The notes beneath the pieces were generated by a model, which was given only the letters and a program-made list of their open reading frames with translations, ran no database searches and was not told the origin of the DNA. DNA of 10,867 nucleotides, taken from contig WAQM01000095.1 in the NCBI GenBank assembly GCA_015520245.1, positions 1-10,867 of the forward strand, written 5' to 3'. Below are positions 1 to 4,770 of the stretch, piece after piece. The translations under genes and the position numbers were made by a program. The stretch's first letter is position 1; the number at the start of each line of letters is the position of its first letter. The stretch comes from Pyrodictiaceae archaeon (GTDB taxonomy: Archaea; Thermoproteota; Thermoprotei_A; Sulfolobales; Pyrodictiaceae).

Positions 1-745
1 CTCTCAGCACCGGTATGCCGAGCCTCCTCGCCACCAGCCATGAGTACTCCGAGACGGCGTCCACCATGAACGCAGCGTGGGGCTGGTACCTCATGTGCCC
101 GTAGTCGGAGAGAGGCTCCCACTCGAACCCGAACTTGCTGCAGAGCCTCGTTATTGGCGACTCGGCCTCGCCGAGCTCGCGGCCCAGGGCCTCCTTCTCT
201 ATGAGCCGCGCGAGGTCCGGGTCGGCGCGCTTCAGGTACTCCTCGGGCTCGTAAACCTCTCCCTGCGGGGTGACGACCAGGTACTCCCTCTCCACCCGCC
301 TGGTCCTGACGGCCTCGGGCGAGAAGCTCCTCGATAGCTCCGACAGCGGGTGGCCGTAGCAGTGGAGCTCGAACTCCTTGTACCAGCCGAACGGCGCCCT
401 CACGACGTTGAACCCCGCGGCCCGACTGCGCACCTCCTGCTCGAGCGCCCTGAGTACCTTGAGGGCCGCGTGGGGTGGCGCGAGGTCGGACGACAGGTGG
501 GCGTAGGGGTATATGACGATGGTCGACGCCTTGACCTTGGAGGCCACGGACACCATGTCCTCGGCGGCCCGGGACGCAACGTCGTCGACGCCTCGCTCGT
601 CCCCCCGCTCCACGGTGACGAAGGCTACCAGGGCGTTCTCGAAGAGGCCCTCGGCCCTCGCCGCGTCGACGTCCTCGGCGGCCTCCACGGCCTTGTCGGT
701 GACGCGGTAGCGGAACCTCCTGGCGTGCACGAGCAGTACACGCAA
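1..745 (-). CDS. thrS: Threonyl-tRNA synthetase, archaeal type, 5' part (248 codons visible)
   Basis: ThrRS attaches threonine to tRNA-Thr in the cytoplasm; the archaeal form has an N-terminal D-aminoacyl-tRNA deacylase-like editing domain that removes mischarged serine. The gene reads from a TTG at 745 down through the left edge, so the 3' part is missing. Residues 1-145 match the archaeal editing domain: it opens [11 protein letters not shown], has YPYAHLS at 79-85 (His83), then FGWYKEF at 119-125 (Lys123), and GHPLSELSR at 131-139 after Cys129. Residues about 198-248 ([17 protein letters not shown] at 204-220, then [14 protein letters not shown]) match the segment leading into the class II catalytic core. 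An in-frame TAA lies 39 nt upstream of the TTG, and AAGGGAAGG just before it is a weak ribosome site. Some crenarchaea split editing and catalysis into two proteins. Motifs 1-3 are outside the window, so a full enzyme and an editing-only ThrRS-ed cannot be told apart. Confidence 0.9.
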   Translation of the reverse strand, partial: MRVLLVHARRFRYRVTDKAVEAAEDVDAARAEGLFENALVAFVTVERGDERGVDDVASRAAEDMVSVASKVKASTIVIYPYAHLSSDLAPPHAALKVLRALEQEVRSRAAGFNVVRAPFGWYKEFELHCYGHPLSELSRSFSPEAVRTRRVEREYLVVTPQGEVYEPEEYLKRADPDLARLIEKEALGRELGEAESPITRLCSKFGFEWEPLSDYGHMRYQPHAAFMVDAVSEYSWLVARRLGIPVLR

Positions 746-780
746 CCTACGCCTTCCCTTCAGCGCGCCGCCCGCGGCCC

Positions 781-787
781 CTATTTA
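781..787 (-). promoter_or_regulatory. Probable TATA box of thrS
   Basis: Read on the minus strand this is GGGTAAATAG, an A/T-rich island in very GC-rich DNA. It lies about 39 nt upstream of the thrS TTG. With the usual archaeal spacing of about 26 nt from TATA box to transcription start, the leader would be short, roughly 12-15 nt. This is inferred from position and composition only. Confidence 0.4.
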
Positions 788-880
788 CCCACAGCGGTGG
801 AGGGTGGGGCGGGGCGCGAGGGCTCAGCTTCGTCGGAGCTCCGTATCCCTAGGGTTAGTTTCGCCGCGCCCCCAAGAGTA

Positions 881-888
881 CATATTAG
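881..888 (+). promoter_or_regulatory. Probable TATA box of radA
   Basis: CATATTAG is the best TATA-like element in the 183-bp gap between divergent thrS and radA. Usual spacing puts the transcription start near 910, just before the radA ribosome site. A second A/T-rich element, TATTATC at 891-897, is an alternative. The rest of the gap holds a G-rich stretch (about 793-820) and the palindrome CCCTAGGG at 847-854, and no gene. Confidence 0.4.
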
Positions 889-913
889 GGTATTATCGCA
901 CGCCCAGCCCGGG

Positions 914-921
914 GGTGGAGG
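914..921 (+). promoter_or_regulatory. Shine-Dalgarno site that sets the radA start
   Basis: GGTGGAGG closely matches the archaeal Shine-Dalgarno consensus GGAGGTG and sits 7 nt before the ATG at 929. It supports that ATG against start codons far upstream in the same open frame, which would overlap the promoter region and thrS. Confidence 0.7.
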
Positions 922-928
922 CCAGGTA

Positions 929-1912
929 ATGCCCAGCTCCGGCTCCAAGAAGGAGATACGCTCGATAACCGACCTACCGGGCGTGGGGCCCTCGACGGCG
1001 AACAAGCTCATAGAGGCCGGCTACTCGACGATAGAGGCGATAGCGGTCGCGACTCCGCACGAGCTAGCGGCGGTCACGGGGATCCCGCTCGCGACGGCGC
1101 AGAGGATAATCAAGGCGGCTCGCGAGGCCCTCGACATAAGGTTCAAGACGGCCCTCGAGTTGAAGAAGGAGCGCATGGCCGCCAAGAAGATCACGACCGG
1201 CAGCAGGAACCTCGATAGCCTCCTGGGCGGCGGCATCGAGACCAAGACGATTACGGAGTTCTTCGGCGAGTTCGGCACCGGTAAGACGCAGATCTGCCAC
1301 CAGCTTGCGGTGAACGTGCAGCTGCCCGTGGAGAAGGGCGGGCTGTCGACCCCGGACAGGGTGGCCAAGGCGGTCTACATAGACACCGAGGGCACGTTCC
1401 GCTGGGAGCGCATCGAGGCTATGGCCAAGAGGTGGGGCCTCGACCCCGACCAGGTCATGGAGAACATCCTGTACATTAGGGCGATAAACAGCGACCACCA
1501 GATGGCCATAGTCGACGAGCTGTTCAACATAGTACCCAAGGAGAACATCAAGCTGGTCGTGGTCGACTCGGTGACGAGCCACTTCCGCGCCGAGTACCCG
1601 GGCAGGGAGAACCTGGCCGCCAGGCAGCAGAAGCTCAACCGGCACCTGCATCAGCTCGCGAAGCTGGCCGAGATCTACGACCTGGCGGTCGTGGTGACCA
1701 ACCAGGTCATGGCGAGGCCCGACGTCTTCTACGGCGACCCGACCCAGCCGGTGGGCGGCCACGTGCTCTACCACGCGCCCGGCGTCCGCGTACAGCTCCG
1801 CAGGAGCAGGGGCAACAAGAGGATCGCGAGGATAGTGGACGCGCCGCACCTACCTGAGGGCGAGACCGTCTTCGTCATAACCGACTACGGCATAGACGAT
1901 CCAGAAGAGTAG
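929..1912 (+). CDS. radA: DNA repair and recombination protein RadA
   Basis: RadA is the archaeal RecA/Rad51 recombinase. It forms ATP-dependent filaments on single-stranded DNA and catalyses strand exchange. The 327-aa length is normal for crenarchaeal RadA. Residues 10-70 form the N-terminal helix-hairpin-helix domain ([17 protein letters not shown], then [16 protein letters not shown]). The polymerisation motif RFKTALE is at 71-77. Walker [10 protein letters not shown] is at 113-121 and Walker B KLVVVDS at 208-214. Loop L1 ([16 protein letters not shown]) spans 219-234. Loop L2 lies about 258-283, from NQV to HVLYHA. The C-terminus has the usual basic RRSRGNKR stretch and an acidic end, DDPEE. 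The ATG at 929 follows a good ribosome site; the open frame reaches back to 350, but that part is antisense to thrS and the promoter. The last 38 nt overlap the convergent 144-aa gene. The protein looks intact, with no intein. Confidence 0.98.
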   Translation: MPSSGSKKEIRSITDLPGVGPSTANKLIEAGYSTIEAIAVATPHELAAVTGIPLATAQRIIKAAREALDIRFKTALELKKERMAAKKITTGSRNLDSLLGGGIETKTITEFFGEFGTGKTQICHQLAVNVQLPVEKGGLSTPDRVAKAVYIDTEGTFRWERIEAMAKRWGLDPDQVMENILYIRAINSDHQMAIVDELFNIVPKENIKLVVVDSVTSHFRAEYPGRENLAARQQKLNRHLHQLAKLAEIYDLAVVVTNQVMARPDVFYGDPTQPVGGHVLYHAPGVRVQLRRSRGNKRIARIVDAPHLPEGETVFVITDYGIDDPEE

Positions 1913-2309
1913 CCAGCTGGCGCTCCGAGACCTTGACGCAGGCCTCGCAGCGCTCGAGCTGAGCGCAGCTGAGCTCGAACCTCGTACGCCGCCAGGTCAG
2001 CTCGGCGGTGCAGCCGTCGAGCCGTAGCACCGGAGCCCTCAGCTGCAGCCGGAGCCCGCTCAGCTCGTCCAACGCGACGATGTTTTCGGTGGCGACCGTG
2101 TAGGCCTCGGCGGCACACACGAGCCCGTAACTTGGGAAGCCGCGGCACCTAAGGACGAGGAGTCTGTAGGTCGCGCGGCCGCAGGCGACCTCCCCGGCCG
2201 CTCTCGCGAGCCTGCGCACTAGCGCCTCGGTGCGGCCGGAGAGGGGCAGCTCGATGACCCTGGGCTCACGGATGATCCTGCAGCCGGCGAGCTCCTCAAG
2301 GCTGGGCAC
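1875..2309 (-). CDS. Unrecognised cysteine-rich 144-aa protein
   Basis: I do not recognise the family. The frame starts at a GTG (2307-2309) and has no clear ribosome site or TATA box. It probably encodes a mixed alpha/beta soluble protein: there is no signal peptide or membrane segment, and basic and hydrophobic strands alternate. Nine cysteines occur in 144 residues (10, 43, 55, 65, 100, 115, 121, 124, 140). Cys121-x2-Cys124 (CEAC) is the only close pair, and there is no second pair to make a classic zinc ribbon. Intracellular disulfides, known to be common in hyperthermophilic crenarchaea, are one explanation; metal binding is another. The gene converges on radA with a 38-nt overlap and diverges from the A24 peptidase across only 35 bp. 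Its GC-rich codon use resembles its neighbours, and no plus-strand gene competes for this stretch, which supports it being real. Confidence 0.6.
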   Translation of the reverse strand: MPSLEELAGCRIIREPRVIELPLSGRTEALVRRLARAAGEVACGRATYRLLVLRCRGFPSYGLVCAAEAYTVATENIVALDELSGLRLQLRAPVLRLDGCTAELTWRRTRFELSCAQLERCEACVKVSERQLATLLDRLCRSRL

Positions 2310-2344
2310 GCCGGGTCCCCGGGGTCCGCGCGGGGTGCTGGGCT

Positions 2345-3106
2345 TTGGGCCTGGCCCCCTGGGCGGCGTTGCTGCTCCTCGCGCTGGCCTCGGCCTACGA
2401 CGTCGCTAGGAGGGAGGTCCCGGCGGCGCTCATGCTGCCCGGGCTCGCGGCCGTGACCGCCATCGCTGTCGCCGAGCAGCTGCTCTGGGGCCCCGACCTC
2501 AGCTGGCCGCTGCTCCTCTACGGTCTTGCCGCCAACGCGCCGGTCATGGCGGCGGTGTACCTGCTGGTGAGACTCCGCGTGCTGGGCGAGGGGGACCTCG
2601 TGGCCTACGGCATCGTGTGGGGGGCCTCCGCGCTTGACCCCCTTGCCACCTGCTGCGTCTTCCCGCTCCTCCTGACCGTGGTCGCCTACTCAGCGGTGGG
2701 CCAGGGGCTGGTGGCGCTTGGCTTCCTCGTGCGCAATCTCGCGCTAGCGCGGCGCGAGCTCCGGAGGCTGCCCCCCAGGCTCAGGCTGGTCTACGCCCTC
2801 ACAGCCATCCCCGTCAGCGCGTCGAAGGCTATTAGCATGAGGGGGTGGTGGTACCCGCTGACGTTCTGCGGCCGGGCGCACACGGCCTTTGACGTCAGCG
2901 AGGACCCGCAGGAGGCCCGCGAGAGGCTGAGGCGCGATGTTGAGCGCGGCTGCATAGGGCCCGAGGACACCGTGTGGGTCACGTACGGCCTGCCCGCGGT
3001 CCCGTTCATCGCCGCGGGCCTGGGGCTCGCCCTGGTGGCGGGCGATACAGCCTTGAGGGCCCTCGTCCGGGCGCTAACGGGGGTCGCAACCCCATGCCTG
3101 GGCTAG
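2345..3106 (+). CDS. A24-family prepilin peptidase (PibD/FlaK type)
   Basis: This is a membrane aspartyl protease. The archaeal family removes the short class III signal peptides of archaellins, pilins and some substrate-binding proteins. Both catalytic aspartates are visible: Asp19 in SAYDVARREVP (16-26), and Asp84 in the GxGD motif LGEGDLVAYG (80-89). Hydrophobic segments at about 3-17, 28-48, 55-77, 85-115, 107-130 and 210-232 suggest six membrane passes. The polar stretch at about 132-205, with WWYPLTFCG and an acidic/basic helix, resembles the C-terminal cytoplasmic domain of archaeal members. The 253-aa length fits crenarchaeal PibD. The start is a TTG with GGGGTG (2332-2337) 7 nt upstream. 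No TATA box is visible in the 35-bp gap to the divergent gene, so the promoter may lie inside that gene. The 3' end overlaps the HIT gene by 13 nt, indicating co-transcription. The substrates are not shown by the sequence. Confidence 0.88.
   Translation: MGLAPWAALLLLALASAYDVARREVPAALMLPGLAAVTAIAVAEQLLWGPDLSWPLLLYGLAANAPVMAAVYLLVRLRVLGEGDLVAYGIVWGASALDPLATCCVFPLLLTVVAYSAVGQGLVALGFLVRNLALARRELRRLPPRLRLVYALTAIPVSASKAISMRGWWYPLTFCGRAHTAFDVSEDPQEARERLRRDVERGCIGPEDTVWVTYGLPAVPFIAAGLGLALVAGDTALRALVRALTGVATPCLG
3080..3093 (+). promoter_or_regulatory. Hairpin covering the ribosome site of the HIT gene
   Basis: GGGGT (3080-3084) pairs perfectly with ACCCC (3089-3093) around a four-base CGCA loop, and the HIT ATG follows immediately at 3094. 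The 5' arm contains the only Shine-Dalgarno-like bases (GGGGGT, 3079-3084). The hairpin lies inside the last codons of the A24 peptidase gene. Ribosomes finishing that gene would open it, which would couple translation of the pair. The pairing is seen in the sequence; the coupling is inferred. Confidence 0.4.
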
Positions 3107-3603
3107 AGGTGCTCTTCGCGCCCTGGAGGTACAGCTACGTGGTGAGGGCCTCGCAGGAGAAGCACGAATGCATCTTCTGCCGCGCCCTGCGGGAGGACGA
3201 GGACGAGGCCCTAGTCCTGGTAAGGTCGCGCAGGGCCTTCGTCATGATGAACCTCTACCCCTACAACACGGGCCACGTCATGGTGGCCCCGGTAAGGCAC
3301 GTGGCGAGCCTTGAGGAGCTGGAGGACGACGAGCTCCTCGAGCTCATGAAGCTTGTGAAGCTGTCGCTCAAGGCGATACGCGACGTGCTGTCGCCACACG
3401 GTTTCAACGTGGGCGTGAACATAGGCCGCGTGGCCGGGGCCGGCATCGAGGACCACGTGCACGTACACGTGGTGCCTCGGTGGAGCGGCGACACCAACTT
3501 CATGCCGGTGGTCGCCGGGGTCAAGGTCATACCGCAGGACGTGCGCGAGACCTACCGGAGGCTGAAGCCCCGCTTCCAGAGCCTTGCCCGTAGCTACTTA
3601 TGA
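3094..3603 (+). CDS. HIT-family protein, Ap4A phosphorylase-like
   Basis: HIT proteins are cytoplasmic nucleotide hydrolases or transferases acting on substrates such as AMP-linked compounds and dinucleoside polyphosphates. The start MPGLEVLFAPWRYSYV resembles the APWR opening of the Ap4A phosphorylase-like branch. A zinc-type CIFC (Cys26-x2-Cys29) follows. NLYPYNTGHVMVAPVRHV (53-70) is the conserved substrate-pocket region. The histidine triad is DHVHVHVVPRW (120-130; His121, His123, His125), followed by the typical SGDTNFMPV. The length of 169 aa is normal and the C-terminus complete. The ATG at 3094 was chosen because all conserved features lie downstream; the open frame reaches back to 2974, but that part would overlap the peptidase gene. 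It overlaps the peptidase stop by 13 nt and is probably co-transcribed, though I see no functional link. Its 3' end overlaps the convergent helical ORF by 77 nt. The actual substrate is not determined. Confidence 0.93.
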   Translation: MPGLEVLFAPWRYSYVVRASQEKHECIFCRALREDEDEALVLVRSRRAFVMMNLYPYNTGHVMVAPVRHVASLEELEDDELLELMKLVKLSLKAIRDVLSPHGFNVGVNIGRVAGAGIEDHVHVHVVPRWSGDTNFMPVVAGVKVIPQDVRETYRRLKPRFQSLARSYL

Positions 3604-3964
3604 TCGCGCCCACCTGATCGAGGACCTCGCGTACGTAGCTGAGGTGGCGCACGAAGTCGCTGTACTCGCGGGCGAGGTACAGGTGTTCGGACCTGGGCCT
3701 GCTGTGTATGCGGACCCGGAGCGCGTGGGCGTAGTTGGTGAGCAGCCTCACCCTCTCCAGCGCGGTCTCGACGAGGGTCACGCCGTGGGCCAGCAGGGCC
3801 TCGAGCGCGTCTCCCAGCCTGGCTAGCTCGTCCTCCAGCTGGCCCGTTCGCAGCCCCGTCTCGAAGCCCCTCGAGACTATCCCCGCGACCCTCTCGAGCG
3901 CCCTCCTCGCCTCCTCCACCAGCCTCGCGGCCTCCTCGTCGACCCTCACAACGTGGAACCGCAA
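3527..3964 (-). CDS. Helical, probably coiled-coil protein; likely C-terminal part of the winged-helix gene
   Basis: This open frame of 145 codons has codon use typical of the window and encodes long charged amphipathic helices, roughly residues 8-75 (rich in Arg, Glu, Ala, Leu) and 90-120. I do not recognise the family. It can start at a TTG (3964-3962), 5 nt after an excellent internal ribosome site, GGGTGAT. That start lies inside the winged-helix frame, offset by +1. Deleting one T from the five-T run at 3967-3963 (minus-strand sense) would join both frames into one protein of about 214 residues, reading VMVLRFHVV at the junction. I favour a single winged-helix/coiled-coil regulator, split by a sequencing indel, a real mutation or a programmed +1 shift. 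An independent coupled gene is also possible. The last 77 nt are antisense to the HIT gene and encode a low-complexity Gly/Ser/Arg tail, probably without function. Confidence 0.6.
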   Translation of the reverse strand: MRFHVVRVDEEAARLVEEARRALERVAGIVSRGFETGLRTGQLEDELARLGDALEALLAHGVTLVETALERVRLLTNYAHALRVRIHSRPRSEHLYLAREYSDFVRHLSYVREVLDQVGAIISSYGQGSGSGASASGRSRARPAV

Positions 3965-4172
3965 AAACCATCACCCGGCGCTCGCGGTCCGGTAGCCTCT
4001 TCACCTCCCCGGCCCTAACAAGCTCTGCAAGGGCCCGGCGGAGCAGGTACATGTTGACCCGGCCTCCGAGGCCCTCGGCGACCCTCGAGGCTAGCTCGCT
4101 GAAGCTCAGGCCGCGGCACTCGCGGGCCAGGACCTCCGCGATGCGCTCCCGGTACCTCGCCAGCAGGGTCAT
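3594..4172 (-). CDS. Winged helix-turn-helix protein; only the first ~70 codons look coding
   Basis: From the ATG at 4172, residues 1-70 form a compact winged-helix DNA-binding domain. The helix about 4-17 (LARYRERIAEVLAR) is followed by FSELASRVAEGL, then a recognition-like helix in NMYLLRRALAELVRAGEV, and a beta wing in KRLPDRERRVMVF. After residue 70 the frame stays open to a TAG at 3594 but becomes Gly/Arg-rich and loses protein-like character, exactly where the helical frame begins. The true product is therefore probably this domain fused to the helical ORF by a +1 shift. The gene diverges from the 66-aa gene, and the 38-bp gap holds a perfect 9-bp inverted repeat that could be its own operator. 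The role, transcriptional regulator, is inferred from fold and position; I see no ligand-binding domain. If the frames are joined, the coding span is 3527-4172. Confidence 0.6.
   Translation of the reverse strand: MTLLARYRERIAEVLARECRGLSFSELASRVAEGLGGRVNMYLLRRALAELVRAGEVKRLPDRERRVMVFAVPRCEGRRGGREAGGGGEEGAREGRGDSLEGLRDGAANGPAGGRASQAGRRARGPAGPRRDPRRDRAGEGEAAHQLRPRAPGPHTQQAQVRTPVPRPRVQRLRAPPQLRTRGPRSGGRDHK
3962..3976 (-). other. Frame junction: ribosome-site-like GGGTGAT followed by a five-T run
   Basis: In minus-strand sense the order is GGGTGAT (3976-3970), GG, five T (3967-3963), then GCGG. Before the run the winged-helix frame reads GTG ATG GTT TTT. After it the helical frame reads TTG CGG TTC. 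The helical frame has a TGA directly upstream (GGG TGA TGG), so it cannot extend further 5'. The site can be read as an internal start signal, as a +1 slip of Phe-tRNA from TTT to TTG helped by the upstream Shine-Dalgarno-like element, or as a homopolymer error of one base. The sequence alone does not decide. Confidence 0.5.
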
Positions 4173-4173
4173 A

Positions 4174-4203
4174 TCCCGGCACCCGGCGCCGTGCGTGCCG
4201 GGA
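4174..4203. repeat. Perfect 9-bp inverted repeat between divergent starts, candidate operator
   Basis: TCCCGGCAC (4174-4182) and GTGCCGGGA (4195-4203) are exact reverse complements, separated by 12 bp that contain the palindrome GGCGCC. The repeat fills most of the 38-bp gap between the ATG of the winged-helix gene (minus, 4172) and that of the 66-aa gene (plus, 4211). Its right arm overlaps the ribosome site GGGAGG (4200-4205) of the 66-aa gene, so the RNA hairpin could also hide that site. No good TATA box is seen in the gap. Binding by the winged-helix protein is inference. Confidence 0.55.
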
Positions 4204-4210
4204 GGCCGCG

Positions 4211-4411
4211 ATGTCTGAGCGCCTTGAGCTGGAGCTGATAGAGGAGTACGAGCTGCTGGGGGAGAAAAGGTTCCGGTTCCGGGTCAAGGGCACGACGATA
4301 GTGCTCAACGTCTCGGCCGGGAGCCGGGAGGAGGCCGAGAGGAAGGCGCTGGAGCTCGCGCGCGAGCTGGGCATCGAGTCCATCCTCTCGATGCTCAAGC
4401 GCAGCGGCTAA
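4211..4411 (+). CDS. Unrecognised 66-aa protein
   Basis: I do not recognise a named family. The ATG at 4211 follows GGGAGG (4200-4205) by 5 nt. The protein is small, highly charged and soluble. Residues about 3-34 are predicted beta strands (LELELIEEYELLG, RFRFRVKG, TTIVLNVSAGS). Residues about 38-63 form an amphipathic helix (REEAERKALELARELGIES). The strands-then-helix pattern suggests a small compact alpha/beta domain. It is divergent from the winged-helix gene and shares the palindromic gap with it, so the two may be regulated together. Its TAA overlaps the stop of the convergent zinc-protein gene by 4 nt. The good ribosome site and the protein-like pattern support it as a real gene; its role is unknown. 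Confidence 0.7.
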   Translation: MSERLELELIEEYELLGEKRFRFRVKGTTIVLNVSAGSREEAERKALELARELGIESILSMLKRSG

Positions 4412-4647
4412 ATGACCTTAGCCCTCGCCCGCGCCTTTCTGGCCTCCTCGAGCTCCCTGACGAGCTCTCGGACGACGCGCTTGAACTCCCTCTCCTCGAT
4501 CCTCTCAATGAACAGCTTGAAGAACCTCGTGAGGCACGTCTTGCTGTGGAAGTGTAGCTCGATGCCGGCCCGCGAGACGACTATGCCCTGGCCCTCAGGG
4601 AACACGCGGCCGCATACCAGGCACGTGTGCCTCCTGGTGCGCCCCAT
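4408..4647 (-). CDS. Small L24e/TRASH-like zinc protein (79 aa)
   Basis: The first 45 residues resemble the treble-clef zinc fold of ribosomal protein L24e and TRASH domains. Cys9-x2-Cys12 (CLVCGRVF) is followed by a beta-hairpin segment with EGQGIVV and GIELHFH, then His34-x3-Cys38 (HSKTC). His34 takes the place of the more usual third cysteine; His32 is nearby. Residues about 42-76 are a long, very charged helix (FFKLFIERIEEREFK, then RELVRELEEARKARARAK), suited to RNA, DNA or protein contact. True L24e is not excluded, but the histidine and the long C-terminal helix argue for a separate small archaeal zinc protein. The ATG at 4647 is probably leaderless, since CTTAAG lies about 25 nt upstream. 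The gene is divergent from lhr. Function is not determined. Confidence 0.75.
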   Translation of the reverse strand: MGRTRRHTCLVCGRVFPEGQGIVVSRAGIELHFHSKTCLTRFFKLFIERIEEREFKRVVRELVRELEEARKARARAKVI

Positions 4648-4668
4648 CCCGCCCTACCGCGCTAAGCA

Positions 4669-4674
4669 CTTAAG
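4669..4674 (-). promoter_or_regulatory. Probable TATA-like box of the zinc-protein gene
   Basis: CTTAAG in an A/T-rich patch is centred about 25 nt upstream of the ATG at 4647. At the usual archaeal spacing, transcription would begin at or next to the start codon, giving a leaderless mRNA. There is no strong ribosome site, which agrees. Confidence 0.35.
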
Positions 4675-4683
4675 CCGGCATGC

Positions 4684-4690
4684 AAATAAG
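4684..4690 (+). promoter_or_regulatory. Probable TATA box of lhr
   Basis: AAATAAG is the clearest A/T-rich element upstream of lhr. Usual spacing gives a transcription start near 4713 and a leader of about 55 nt before the chosen ATG, long for this organism. Lhr may therefore have a 5' untranslated region, or start further upstream than annotated. Confidence 0.4.
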
Positions 4691-4770
4691 GGTACGCCGC
4701 GCGCTTACTGCGGAAGCATCCTCTAGGGGCGCTTAGGCCAGGCCGCAGTCAGCCAGTGGTGTATGCTGGT

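Noticed and set aside
847..854. CCCTAGGG palindrome in the thrS-radA gap as an operator
   Set aside because: Only 8 bp, with no second copy or regulator to connect it to.
350..928. Extended N-terminus of RadA from 350
   Set aside because: RadA homology begins at 929 with a good ribosome site. The upstream part is antisense to thrS and the promoter gap and is not protein-like.
1064..1849. 261-codon minus-strand open frame inside radA
   Set aside because: It is a mirror of radA codons in GC-rich DNA. RadA is certain on the other strand.
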